64,000 bases of DNA from Tomocerus qinae (GCA_020055645.1 CM034548.1:30182201-30246200), one strand, 5' to 3'; counted from the first letter of the stretch, positions 1-21,818 are shown. Notes: generated by a model not told the origin, from the sequence alone. Program-made: numbers and translations.

Positions 1-641
1 CATGTATGTATGTATCTATCTATGCCATGGTAAATGCGGCATTTTGTTGCAATGCACATGCGCGTACACAATATATGTTTCATAAAACCAGAATATGGGG
101 AAAATTATCTTATTTCGAAAATTACACATTGTTAATATGCCTAATCATTTTGAAATTCATCATTAGTAGTGGGGGCCTAGTAAACTATAATTATAAAATG
201 GATTTCCATTTTTTCCTTTTTACATACCCCTAGTCTGCCCAGGCTATAAAATCAGCGTTAGTGCTTAAGTGGTCCATTCATGGCTGTGCGCTGTGATTAG
301 TTGTCCACGTATGGATTCCTTGGCCACTTTTGACTATCACGGTTTTCAGCACGATTTCATAAATAATATACCCCACCAGCAGTACTATTACATTGGGTGG
401 ACTCAGGGATTTCGAAATCATCACTGTCCATGGATGGACCAGCTTGGGCATTAGCGAGGGAATTTTGAGATTTTTATTTTGCCTTAAATATCAACCAATT
501 TTGATTCTGAATAAAAAGAGAAACGCATTCTTGATAAATACAAAAATTCACGAGGTTATAATAAGGCGTATCTGCTCTGAGTAAGGGTAGAACAAAGACC
601 TAAAATCCATGGATGGACCACTGCGGGCACTCGAGTGCACT

Positions 642-723
642 CTAGGGGTATACAGTTTATTGTAAACTGTATATCCCTAGAATGAAACCGAATGCCGAAG
701 TGTAAACTGAGTTTATACTTCGG
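642..723. repeat. Two adjacent hairpins
   Basis: Positions 642-659 pair with 663-680 (18-bp arms, one mismatch, three-base loop). Immediately after, CCGAAGT at 695 pairs with ACTTCGG ending at 723, with a partly paired interior around TAAACTGAGTTTA. This is directly visible in the sequence. It may be the end of an old transposable element, since related short words recur on both sides. Confidence 0.55.
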
Positions 724-908
724 AACGGGTTTCGTGCAGTTATTGTAGCCGCTACAGTAAGAAGCTAAATGTTCATTTTCCTATTATATAAATATTGAAA
801 TGTATCGAAATTCTAAAGTGAAAACTTTATGGCGTCTTTCTTTCATCATGCTGCAAACAGCATAGTAAAATACTTTGGCAAGTATAATTGTGAAATAATA
901 ACTTAACG

Positions 909-1036
909 AATGAAGACATTTGGGGACGGAAGGGGACGAATTAAGATGAATAAGGACAAATGGAGGCGAATGAGGACGAATGGGGACGAATAAGAACTAA
1001 TGCTGACGAAGCGAATGAGGACGAAACGAATGATGA
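909..1036. repeat. Degenerate short tandem repeat (GGACGAAT-like)
   Basis: The words GGACGAA, GGGGACGAAT and GAGGACGAA recur about every 10-14 bases through this stretch, with drifted copies at the edges. It is a decayed micro/minisatellite. No function can be assigned. Confidence 0.6.
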
Positions 1037-3236
1037 TGTATCTTTTAGGGTAGCCTAGCCTCTGCGGGCACAGCATGTTATTTGCTAAAATATTGGGCGA
1101 GTATTAACAAAAGTATCCGATATTTTGGAGTTAATAAGCAGAAAAAATTTGTACAAATCATGCATACATATCTTGCGGAGCATTGATGTTCAACTGTTTC
1201 CATGCGAATTTTTTTCGTACTAGGCAGTGTTATAGGTATGACATTTAAATGTAGAATTATAATGAATCCTTATGTCTTAGTACTAAATAATTAGGACCAA
1301 CAAGTAAGTAGTGTATGATAATTAAGTAAAACTTCAAACAGGATGAACAGGTAACATCATCGTTTATTTGTAATAAACAATCCATACTACAAGCGTAATC
1401 GAATATTCAAAATCTCTGCGTCGATTGAAAATTTTAAATGTTTTAAACATATATCCTTGAGGTGACAATAAATGAATTTCAATAATGCTAAACGTAAAGA
1501 TAATTGTACCGTGTACTCATTGCTTTCACATCCAACATGTAATGTATTGAATATAAATAATTGAATAGTGCTGTTTGTCCAAGTAACACGTAACGATTGT
1601 ACTCACCAACTTTCACAATATGCATAACCATATTTGTCTATATATACTAGAGTAATTATTCATAAATTATATAGAGTTACATAAAACTATACATGGACAC
1701 AAAATGGAACACAATTACTTTTCTTTCGATAGTTAAGAAACATGTTCGGTGCATATCAAACTTTCTATATGCTCTTCTCTGTCACTAATCTAAATTGACA
1801 AAGAAGATAGGTACTTTTTCATTCAGGACAAATATTTTTACTCGTATGATGTCTACTGTGTCAACAGTCCACAAATTATTTCTAATATTGTCTTTCGCTG
1901 TCTTTATATAATTTTTATTGAATGTACTCTCATGGACGCCTAATAGTATGATAAATTACACTCTTACCATCTAATTTGTATACGTAGTGCATCGAACTCT
2001 GCACTGTTTAAGTTACCTATCATGGAATATCTTTGCTATCTGAACCGACATTCTATAACTTATGGTTTCAATATATAATGTCCAGCAGAATAGCAAAGCT
2101 AATAAGTTAATACGCATTGTCTCATTGTTATTTGTCAGTGTTTATGGAAGTAACACTTGAACTACTGAATGTAGAGCTGCTATTCTAGTGGTTTTTAGTC
2201 GCTTATTAATTATGTTATCAAAATGTACATATTTACGGATGAATATATACATATTGTATTTGAAATCGCTTTCGTTGCCATACTTTGGAATTCAAAGTTA
2301 GAATGACTCTGTCAGTAATATATACTCTAAGTAAAAGGCTTACTTGATAATATTTACACTTCTATACACATCTACTTATTATTTTTTGGTTGATTAGATC
2401 AACAAATAACGCTTTAAATATACATTAAGTCACTATTAACACACAGATATAATAATAAACAGAGATTTAACAAGGCATGTATTATAAAAGTTTAACCCTA
2501 TGCTAACATTTTCTTGTACCAAGTGAGGAATGTGCTACGATAGTTCACCTCCAACTCCAGTATTTGTTACACAAATATATTTATTTGCTCCAATTACTAA
2601 TTTAGATTTAATACTACGCCTTTACAATTGAAAACTTAATTAATTATTGGTTAAATTAACAACACATTTACCTTTTGTTACAATTAGTAACTCATCTACC
2701 TTTTTGTTACAATCGGCATACTTATTGCTAAAACCAGCCACACAATTCCCTTTTGTTACAATCGGCAAATACTTCAGATTTAAAATAACAAATACAAATA
2801 CTATTACTTATTAATGATTAATTATTGCTAACATATTGAAATTCTCAAAAAGGAGATAAATGTGAGAGACACTAAAATTACAACTACAATCCTCCACATT
2901 CCTCTTCATTAACATGGTTTGACTAGTTGTCCAGCATAGTGATCACTCCATATCATAATTAAGATGAAAATATCAGACTTATCTACAGACAATTTTAGCA
3001 GAAGGCGTTACGAATTTTATGCAAAATATATGTTAATTAGGCAATGAGGATTGGAGTTTATAAAAGTAGTATCTATCAGCTACAGCTTTAAATTTACTCA
3101 AGTTTTGATGCTACTATAAGCATAAGACATATCTAACTATCCGGTTTATCTCACAGGTGTTGCTTAGTTAACTTATAATGGTGTGTTTTGGCGTAACTCT
3201 TAATTTAAAAATCTAGCTTTGAAGATAAGTACTAAT

Positions 3237-12801
<9,565 letters not shown>

Positions 12802-15509
12802 CCTGTAAAAACATTAACTCCTGACTGACAGCCGAGTTTTCGATTTTGTAATTGTACGAGCAGGTGATCTTCGTTTTAGCCAGATGTCTGTTAATCCTTT
12901 CTCTTAGTAACTTGCTAAGATATTAAAAATACAATGTGACAACAATTAACCATTAGATAACGTCACAAATTATTTCCATACTTAGTATTTCATAATTTTA
13001 AATGTCATCCATCATATTTTGTCATGATAACTATAGTATTTACAAATATTAATGCTGGATGTATTAACAATGCTTACTATCTGTCAGCTCTCAGTTGTCA
13101 GATGTGATGTAACACGTCACGGCAGCTTCAATCCACTATTGAACTCCACTTGTTGCCTCTTTCTTCCTAGTTCATCAAATATTAAAACACAATGAACCAT
13201 TAACACACATTTCAATTATCAATATCTAGATACTAGATAGTTACTTGCAAAATAGCTGGTGGTTACCATTGGGAAAATAAAAAGTATTGGAGAGTTATTA
13301 AAATGATTTAGTTCCAATTCCAAATATCAAATACAAATCAAATATCAAATAATGTTAAGTTTGCACCTGGTGACTAAGAATTTACAATTGACTTGAAAAT
13401 CGATGACATAATAATTAAATATATCAATGAATGAAGGTATACTTACAATGTTAGAATGCAATACTTCCTGAGCTGAGCTTGTGTATTGATTAAACTGTGA
13501 AGTCAAAATTGACTTGACACTAATTGCTAATGGATGGGAATTGGAGGATCCGAAGAAAAATAAATACTTTCATCCAACGGATAATGTTAATCAGCCAAAT
13601 ATCAAATATCTGACTGATTGGATTATCAAAACAACTGTTAGCCTGGCCTGGCCTAACCCTTTAATCAAAATAGTGACTGTTTTTCATTTTGCGATTTGTA
13701 CGTTTGATATTGTGTTGCTCTTATGCTGTATTTGTGTTGAATGCTGGTATGTTGTCAGTTGTATCTGCTCTAAGTATTTCTGTAATCCAATGAGGGCTCC
13801 CGACAGTCGACTGCTGAAAAGCCAACCACATAACAACTCCTTGCAGAACTGGTGTTTGTTTGACGATGATCATAGCTTGTGTACCCTATAATTAACCACA
13901 CCTAATTGCATTAACTAATATGATGTCCAGTAACAGTAACGCTAAACAAAATCACTGCTGTTAATAAGTTTTGCAGGACTGCTGACTGTGCTGACTGCTA
14001 CATTACAATCCAATTCAAGAAATTATTTTATTCGATCTGTTCTCGTGTACTGCTTAAATTGATTTAGTTTTTAAATTTAATTCAAGGAAAATTTGCGATA
14101 GCTAACATGGAAACAATTTTGCAAAAAAGAGATTATGGTTGTGACCTGTTATGGTTAGCTTAGTGCCCATCTGGTTCAAGATCATAGCAAATAAATCTTG
14201 AGCCAATAGACTCATGCGATTTATATAGGCACTGTTTAATTCAGGTTTAGAAAACTATAACTGGAAAAACAATAAGATATATCAAAAAGTATTTGATCAT
14301 TAGCAAGCCTTAGAATAATATTTAACATCTGGGTCTGCTGATATTGAAATCATTTTTACAGAAATTGCAAAGAACCATTCGTAATTACAACCAGCAGTCT
14401 ATAAGGGTAGATGTGTGCATATTCACATTCAAATTCGCCTAACTTCATAGCGTATACTTGTTCACTTAAATTTTTAACCCTTTTTTTAAATTTAATACTT
14501 AAAAGCGGGTTTCGAATTCTCACCCCAAATTCATAAAAGAATTTCTAGTACATTTGAGAAATAGAAAGGGATTATCAATGAAGAACAGGTTAATATCTTT
14601 AGATTTTCAAAGCACAATAAGTATAAGGTACCATTTAATCCGTTTCTTAAATCGTAAATGAAAGAATCTTTCAAATCCTTACCATCATAATTTAGTGTAA
14701 ATGAAAACCCTTTGGAATTCAGATGAATTAGAACACAGACATGAATGCAAAATGACATATCTACAAGTAGTGTACCAAAACTCGTTGAAAACAACTTTGC
14801 GACTACAATTATTCAAAATGTTTATAGTTTTGTTTAGAATTGAAATACTTTTGGTCGTAGTTTTTAATTGCCCTAAATTACAGTTGATTCAAAAATAAAT
14901 ATCCAACTCGAAGCAGATGTATCGTCCAGTTTTTTTAAAACTGGACGAAAAAAAATGCTGCGCCCCAGGCTCAATGTTAAACTAGGCTAAAATGAGGCGC
15001 AGCATTTTTTTTCGTCTAATTGTTTAATGGCTATATTATAGGTATTTTTATGGTCATGCTTTAAAGCTTCCAAAATATGTCGGATGTCGGATAACTTCAT
15101 CGGGAATAGCGGTAATCTTCAATCCTCCATGTGCTATGAATTGTGGTGTTTTATCCTTGATTTTCAACTCGTGCGGAGGCACTATTTATCATCATTTAGG
15201 TCGAAGTGGAGGAGGTAACGTCCGAATCAGTAACAGATTTGTATGCAGATTTGTGGTTCAACAAAATCGAAAATAACGTGGTCTGGTTGGGTCTTATCCA
15301 CTGCCCGCACCGGTCCACAACAATCAAAATAAAATTTCACGGGATCGTTGTATTGAACATTCGCTAAGTACTAACAATAAAACGCGGACAAAGACACGAC
15401 ATTAAGTAGCGGGGTAACATTTTTTTAGTAATCATTGGTTTTTGATAGCCACCCACCGGTAAAAATTTTTGGAAGTCAACAAAGAAATAAATATAGTCAA
15501 TATAGCACT
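12802..15509. other. Divergent intergenic region between the formin and mtPAP genes
   Basis: This 2.7-kb region separates two start codons that point away from each other, so it should hold both promoters and any 5' UTR exons. The open frames inside it begin at non-ATG codons or resemble no family and are not called. The only distinct structure is the double hairpin at 14923-15016. No TATA box or initiator could be assigned with confidence. Confidence 0.6.
14923..15016. repeat. Overlapping stem-loops (perfect 21-bp and 11-bp arms)
   Basis: Positions 14944-14964 are perfectly complementary to 14996-15016 (21 bp, GACGAAAAAAAATGCTGCGCC). Positions 14923-14933 are perfectly complementary to 14937-14947 (11 bp, three-base loop). 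The two stems share the bases GACG at 14944-14947, so they cannot both form. The longer arms look like terminal inverted repeats of a roughly 73-bp MITE. It sits about 490 bases upstream of the mtPAP start. Confidence 0.75.
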
Positions 15510-18500
15510 ATGAGAATTATAATCAAATTAGTAAACTGTCAAGCTAATGCTGTCAATAGACGATATTCTTCAACATACTTAAAATTTGGGCCGTATATTC
15601 AAAGTCGTCGAACTCAAGCAGAAAAATCCCTTTTAATTCAAGTAAGCCATAAGTTAATTTTGAATTTCTATTCAATAGCCCATATCTGTATTTCACCTGA
15701 CATCTAGTGAGTAGACCGATTTGTGGCGGGATCCTTCGTACCATGAAGATATTCCGAATATCTTCATGGTACGAAGGATCCCGCCATCAAACTCACTTGT
15801 ATTCACATCAAATTCACCACAAATCGGTCTACTCACTAGATGTCAAGTGAAATACAGATATGGGCTATTGTTTATATTATTTTATTAACACATTTGGGAA
15901 ATTAAGAAACGGAAAATCAACCATTCTTCACTGGCGCTATAATTACAAATCGTCTTTTGCATATTTATTCATTTTGGGTATTTATTGTTTACAGACAAAA
16001 TTCGATGTATTGGTAGTGACTTTAGAGTTAAAATGTTATTCTATTGTCTATAATTTCTATTGTCATTGTTTTTTCTAATTAAATCAACAATAAATTGACA
16101 AATGTTGAATGTAATCCAATAATTATTTATACAATACACCCAATGCTAATGCCATAGGTTACTGTGGTTTTAAAAGTTATCATACACTGATGTCTGATTA
16201 CAGATATGTTAGCATATAGTTCCTTTTTTTTACTTTTACACTATTGATCAAATATGCTATATAAGTTATTTATAGTTATAATATAAGTTATTTGATATCT
16301 TATCTCATTAATAAAAACATTTCTAAACGATTTTTGTAATTATAGATAAAGAATCCGTCTTCAGCACCAGAAATAAAATCATACTTAACGTCAAATTTTG
16401 GGAATCTTGAAGCAGTACATCACTACTCGGTGCCTGGGAAAGGGAAAAATGTTCCGTCATCTTCTATAGCTCCTCAATCCGGCGATTTCCATTGGGTTTT
16501 AGCAGAATTTAAAGAACAAAAGGATTTTGAAAGGGCATATATTGAATGTCAATATGCTGAATTATCAGTGCCATTTCAATCGTCTATGTGTTGGTTTAAA
16601 AGTCCAGGGAGCAGCACAACTAACAAAAGGTCAGGACGCCAATTGTCTGATGGTAACGCTATTCCATTTCAGAAACTTGGAAAACAAATATCCAATCCAG
16701 ATTTTAGTAAAACAAAATCGGTAAGTGATGCTGACAGAAACAAAAATTTTATCATGTATCCAACAATTATTTTTCGTTAATAAAAAACAACAAATTTCTT
16801 GTTTCAGATGAACGAACAATTAAAAATATTGGAAGATTCGTTAAAGTTGACTGATTTAGGTATTAGACTTCGTTTTCTCATTGCTCACCAATTGGAAAAA
16901 TGTTTGGAGAGATTGTTTCCCCTGGGTTGTGTTCTACCTTTCGGATCCTCCATTTCTGGAATAGGACGACAAAGTGGGGATTTAGACTTGGTTTTGCTTC
17001 CTGATAAAGTTAGTAGTATATTTATATATTTATTACTTTGGTTTAGTTTGCGAATAAATGAAAACCTTTTCATGTTCATTAGATTACGAAAATATCAATG
17101 CTATAAAAATGTACTACTGAAACCACTTTTATATCCAATATATTTTTCATTATAGCGGGAAATATTTCCGTCTAGTGCTTCTACCCAACAGACTGACTTC
17201 AGTTTATTTTACCAATCCAAATTATTTTCTAATGGAAATACGGCGAATGCTCGATTTCAAGTCCAAAGAGTAATGGAGACAATTGCTGACATCATTCAAC
17301 TATTTGTTCCAGGATGTACTCATGTTCAGAGAATACTTCAAGCCCGAGTCCCTATCCTTCGCTTTTGGAGTGATTATACAGATTTACAATGTGACCTCTC
17401 AATGACTAACTCGTAAGTTATATTAGATAAAATTATTATTCGTGTATGATTGTATGCATTTAAAAAGAGCCTAAAAACAGTTGATTTAAATGCTTTGCTC
17501 CTTTTTTCAAGAGGGCTGTTTATAAGGAAAATGTTCATTGATAACTAATAATTAACCTTTTAAATTTTTACAGGAGTGGTGTTCACATGTCAGAATTGAT
17601 TTATTTAATGTCGTCATTAGAATTAAGATTTCCTACCCTTCTCTGTGCTATTCGATCTTGGGCATCGGCGAGAAAAATAACTAACCCAGTTCCAGGAAGA
17701 CAGCCAACAAACTTTATGTTTGTATTACTACTAATTTACTTTTTGCAGCATAAAAAGATTCTCCCCACTTTTGATATACTTTTTAACAATGCAGGTAAGA
17801 CATTGTTGGCTTTTCTTGAACTTCATTTATTTGAAACCTCCTAGTATATAATTCAATGGGTACTATGACCGCGGTTAATGAAACTATAAGTGATTTACAA
17901 TTTTTTTAAAGGAAAAGATGACCACCGTGTAACATCCGATGGCATAGACTGTACATTTTTAAGAGACCATGAAAAAATTCTGAAGTTGTTTACTCCTCAA
18001 AAAAAGAATGAATCGCTATCTGAACTTCTCTTTGAGTTTTTTGAATTTTATTCAGAATTTGACTTTCAAAATAAAGGCATATCAGTTTTAACTGGAAATT
18101 CATGGGGAAAACCTGATGCAGGTCCAATGTACATACAAAATCCCTTGGAACGACATATGAACGTATCCAGGAATGTATCGCGTGAAGAAGTAGTCCGCTT
18201 TAAAAGTAAGGCCAAAGAATTTATATACCTGTCTCAGGGAGTAAACTCATTAAGCCAAAGAAGAAACGAACTATATAAGAAACTATAATTTTCATTTTAT
18301 TTGACATTAAAATTTAAGGTTTGGCTTAGAATGAAATCTTAATAAATTTATAGGACAAAGTTGTTAAATAAACGGAAAATGACAAGATTTTCAATGGGGG
18401 TAAATAGGCGATCAAAAGAATTGATTACATAACACGGTTAAGTTAACATAATTGCAAGAAAATTGTAATAATGAAACGGAGCTATTTCCGTAATATGTGG

Positions 18501-18878
18501 CTTATTTTGCCCACGATCAAAAAGCTTTCTATATCTTTTCCAGCCAAAATAGGAATTATAGCATTCACAATGTTTAAATGGCAACTAGTCAGTTTAATAA
18601 TTTGTAGATATACTAAAATATATTATACGATGTATTAGTGTAAAGTGCCTAGAACAATAAATATCATTTTGTATCATTTTCTGAAGTTTTCAAATTAAAA
18701 GTGAAAAGCAAGTCTGTGTTTCATTTATTTTTCAGGTGAATGTTTTTCTGCTCTGTGGAAGTTAGAAACATCTTATTCGGAAGCAAATACATTGTCAATA
18801 TCGGATCTATTACTAACCCCTCAATTAGAAAAGTCTAATGAATTTCGGTTGAAAATGAAAGAAATATTAACAGATTAA
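15510..18878 (+). CDS. MTPAP: Mitochondrial poly(A) polymerase, 7 exons
   Basis: Adds poly(A) tails to mitochondrial mRNAs in the matrix. Exons: 15510-15641, 16346-16720, 16808-17008, 17156-17412, 17574-17794, 17912-18205, 18736-18878; together 540 residues plus stop. All introns are GT-AG and in phase. The N-terminus is basic, has VNRRYSS and lacks acidic residues for the first 40, as expected of a matrix-targeting peptide. The nucleotidyltransferase core is in exon 3: GSS at 215-217 and the metal-binding pair DLD (227, 229). A third acidic residue, in QCDLSM, is about residue 316. Exons 5-6 match the PAP-associated region of animal MTPAP, including GIDCTFLRD and YIQNPLE. The reading frame could be extended upstream only from TTG, so ATG 15510 is taken as the start. 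The 3' end has an alternative form, listed separately. Confidence 0.95.
15673..15870. repeat. Compound fold-back: 54-bp inverted repeat enclosing a 61-bp palindrome
   Basis: Outer arms 15673-15726 and 15817-15870 are complementary at 53 of 54 positions. Inside, 15725-15754 and 15756-15785 form a perfect 30-bp-arm palindrome around the single base 15755, followed by 31 unpaired bases. The structure lies in intron 1 of mtPAP. The near-perfect arms mean it is young or kept homogeneous. It may be a fold-back transposon or the product of template switching during replication. Confidence 0.95.
17912..18288 (+). CDS. MTPAP: mtPAP exon 6, extended alternative 3'-terminal form
   Basis: If the donor GTAAGG at 18206 is not used, exon 6 reads on for 27 further codons to a stop at 18286-18288, giving a 520-residue protein ending in NELYKKL. 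The extension (KSKAKEFIYLSQ) resembles the end of the PAP-associated region of other MTPAPs about as well as the spliced version does. AATAAA signals at 18341-18346 and 18367-18372 would serve this form. Whether both forms are made needs transcript data. Confidence 0.6.
18341..18346 (+). other. Poly(A) signal AATAAA for the short mtPAP form
   Basis: AATAAA 53 bases after the proximal stop codon; a second AATAAA is at 18367-18372. Both lie in the intron of the long form. Confidence 0.5.
18736..18878 (+). CDS. MTPAP: mtPAP exon 7, distal C-terminal exon
   Basis: Preceded by a TTTTTCAG acceptor and entered in phase 1, which fits the GTAAGG donor of exon 6. It encodes a 47-residue C-terminus including SDLLLTPQLEKSNEFRLKM, similar in pattern to the LLLPS...SNKF end of vertebrate MTPAP. 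An AATAAA follows at 18907-18912. Only one of the three frames is open, which supports it as coding. Confidence 0.85.
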
Positions 18879-18906
18879 TTTGAAAATAAATATAAGTATA
18901 AAAAAC

Positions 18907-18912
18907 AATAAA
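18907..18912 (+). other. Poly(A) signal AATAAA for the long mtPAP form
   Basis: AATAAA 29 bases after the distal stop codon at 18876-18878, a usual spacing for a compact 3' UTR. Confidence 0.6.
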
Positions 18913-19559
18913 GATGTTTGTATTTGACCACATATACTTTGTGTTTTTATACATAAAAATTTTTATTCTAAAATCCAAGGCTAGGACCATGAATCTATAT
19001 AATAATAGCCGGAGAAATGTTCTTTAACATCAACTTACGACTTTCAAATTTTTACTGCATGGGCACATCATAGTCAGAACCCCAAATTTCGAGTTTCAAA
19101 ACGATATCTTTCATAGAAATCGTTTTATGATTTTTTGAATTTCGAATTTTAACATTGAAGGAGTGGGAGAAAACGCTCCGATCTGTCACGCTGTGTTCAA
19201 ATACTCCTCCTACAGTTTTCATCCGATCTTTACCAAACTTTTTCCTGACCTTCTCGACTTACTAATAAAGACGGTAGCCACTCCAGTTTTTTATTTTTTA
19301 GTAGAAAATATTTTGCCAGTGAATTTCAAAAATTTCATAAAGTCCTACTCTTTAAGCAGGCAGGCCTCCGCCATGTAAAGAGATTAGTGTCCCTTTCACT
19401 TCGAACGGGGCGACCGCAGCGGAGTCAAACTATTAATAGCAAGGCAAGGTTTATTTAGTCAGTATTATTTGGTTGTGGATTGTATAGGTTGACTTGACTT
19501 GACATAGGATTGGTTCATAATTGTAGCGGGGTAGGTAGAAAATAGATAGAAACAACGAG

Positions 19560-21025
19560 GACGATTAAAATAGTGGTAGCTAATTAAAATAATAGAGCTA
19601 CTTAAAATGAAGAGGTAAAAATGACGTGAATATTTAAAATGACAGGAATATTTAAAATAAAGAAATTATTTAAAATGACAGGAATGTTTAAAATGGCGAG
19701 AATTTTTAAAATGACGAAATTTTTTAAAATGACGTTTATAGATTTAAAACAACGGGGTTATTCAAAATGAAAGGATGATTCTAAACGACAAAATTATTTA
19801 AAACTACGGGGTTATTTAAATGACACCTATTTAAAATGTGGGGTCATTTACAATGACACTTATTTAAAATATGGGGTAATTTGCCATTACGTCTATTTAA
19901 AATGACGTCTATTTAAAATGATGTCTATTTAAAATGATGTCTATTTAAAATGACGTCTATTTAAAATGACGTCTATTTAAAATGATGTCTATTTAAAATG
20001 ACGTCTATTTAAAATGACGTCTATTTAAAATGATGTCTATTTAAAATGACGTCTATTTAAAATGACGTCTATTTAAAATGACGGGGTCATTTAAAAGACG
20101 TCTATTTAAAATGACGTCTATTTAAAATGACGCGGTCATTTAAATGACGTCTATTTAAATGACGTCTATTTAAAATGACGGGGTCATTTAAATGACGTCT
20201 ATTTAAAATGACGGGGTCATTTAAATGACGTCTATTTAAAATGACGTCTATTTAAAATGACGGGGTCATTTAAATGACGTCTATTTAAAATGACGGGGTC
20301 ATTTAAATGACGTCTATTTAAAATGACGGGGTCATTTACAATGACGGGGTCATTTACAATGACGTCTATTTAAAATAAATGACGGGGTCATTTACAATGA
20401 CGTCTGTTTAAAATAAATGGCGGGGTCATTTACAATGACGTCTATTTAAAATAAATGGCGGGGTCATTTACAATGACGTCTATTTAAAATAAATGGCGGG
20501 GTCATTTACAATAACGTCTATTTAAAATAAATGGCGGGGTCATTTACAATGACGTCTATTTAAAATAAATGGCGGGGTCATTTACAATGACGTCCATTTA
20601 AAATGACGGGGTCATTTAAATGACGTCTATTTAAAATGACGGGGTCATTTAAATGACGTCTATTTAAAATGACGGGGTCATTTACAATGACGTCTATTTA
20701 AAATAAATGACGGGGTCATTTACAATGACGTCTGTTTAAAATAAATGGCGGGGTCATTTACAATGACGTCTATTTAAAATAAATGGCGGGGTCATTTACA
20801 ATGACGTCGATTTAAAATGACGGAGTCATTGGCAATGACGTCTATTTAAAATGGCGGGGTCATTTGCAATAACGTCTATCTTAAATGACGGGGATATTTA
20901 AAATGATAGGGTTATTTAAAATGACGTCTATTTACAATGATGGGGTTATGTAAAATGACGTCTATTTACAATGATGTGGTAATGTAAAATGACGCGGGGT
21001 GATGTAAATTGACGGGGGGATTTAA
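19560..21025. repeat. Satellite-like array of ~16-bp units carrying TGACG
   Basis: The core (about 19885-20880) is built from two related units: TGACGTCTATTTAAAA (with TGATGTCT variants) and TGACGGGGTCATTTAA. At the left they run as simple 16-bp repeats. Further right they combine into about 33-bp pairs, then into about 38-bp composites with an inserted TAAATGGC. I estimate about 60 units in the core. The flanks (19560-19885, 20880-21025) hold progressively decayed copies, the pattern expected from unequal exchange acting in the centre. Adjacent units also create the palindrome GTCATTTAAATGAC. Confidence 0.95.
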
Positions 21026-21684
21026 AATTATATATTATGTCCATATAATATTAATGATATAATAAAAATCAGGCCCTGATGAAAGGACTTCAAACTTTAA
21101 TTTTGCTGTTTGGTTAAATGATGCTGAATTTGGTTCACTATTATTATGTTGATTCGATAAGTATTGTATTTGGTTCCCCGTGCGTAGGATGTTGTAGCAA
21201 TGCAGCAAGCAATGTTTTAAACATTTTAATCTGTTAATTTTCATACTTTTTTAATGCATAATGCATACCCATGATCTACCGTCCCCATTAAGGGGTTACC
21301 CATTTTTCCCGTTCGGAGAACGGGCCTATTTCTAGTTATTTGTAAGTCTCGCTAAAGACTCGCTCATCTCCATTGTGACTTTATGACAGCACAAAACTGC
21401 AAAGTTAACCATCCAGCATTATGCACGCTTAGATTATGTTGAGTTGACTGACATGCATTGAAATGTCTATTTAACTACTGTGTATATGTATTTTGCTGTC
21501 AGCGAACGAACCGAACAGAGTAATCGAAAATAAAAGCATAAATATTCCATAATAAAACGTGTCAGAGAAAACCAATAAATAACCTAATCATTTATTTCCA
21601 TTTAACTGGCACAGATTTAACTGAAGTTATGAGTACGTATATTACAAATAAGTGTAGATGTTGATTTTAAAATGATATATGGCT

Positions 21685-21818
21685 CAAGGCCGCAGCCAGG
21701 TGGGGGCAGCCCCCCCCCGAAATCGAAGAAAAGAAAGGAATTTTTGCCTTAAAACCCAAAAATTTTTATTGTTATTTATCGCCCCCCCCCCCGAAATTTT
21801 TTTCTGGCTGCGGCCCTG
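21685..21818. mobile_element. 134-bp MITE with 6-bp target-site duplication
   Basis: Terminal inverted repeats are 21685-21700 and 21803-21818 (14 of 16 match, core GGCCGCAGCCAG). The direct repeat ATGGCT flanks both ends (21679-21684 and 21819-21824). Each half also has a run of 9-12 C followed by GAAAT. It has no coding capacity, so it is a non-autonomous DNA element. The family is not identified. Confidence 0.8.

Larger units (their letters stand above)
1..3236. other. Intergenic AT-rich region downstream of the formin gene
   Basis: No credible coding exon is seen. The left edge has a short TATG/TATC microsatellite (about 1-25). Around 230-1080 there are degenerate hairpins and a tandem stretch, listed separately, and a word CATGGATGGACCA occurs near 428 and 608. 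Around 2670-2765 the word CTTTTGTTACAAT occurs three times, a weak local repeat. The first canonical AATAAA on the minus strand downstream of the formin stop is at 2580-2585 (TTTATT on the plus strand), so part of this region may be formin 3' UTR. Confidence 0.6.

Noticed and set aside
13514..13891. 125-codon open frame between formin and mtPAP
   Set aside because: It starts at TTG, has no family resemblance and no supporting splice structure.
15435..15509. Possible upstream extension of mtPAP
   Set aside because: The extra frame begins at TTG, not ATG; the ATG at 15510 starts a good mitochondrial presequence.
19560..21025. CRISPR-like array
   Set aside because: The units are contiguous with no unique spacers, and the genome is eukaryotic; it is a tandem satellite.
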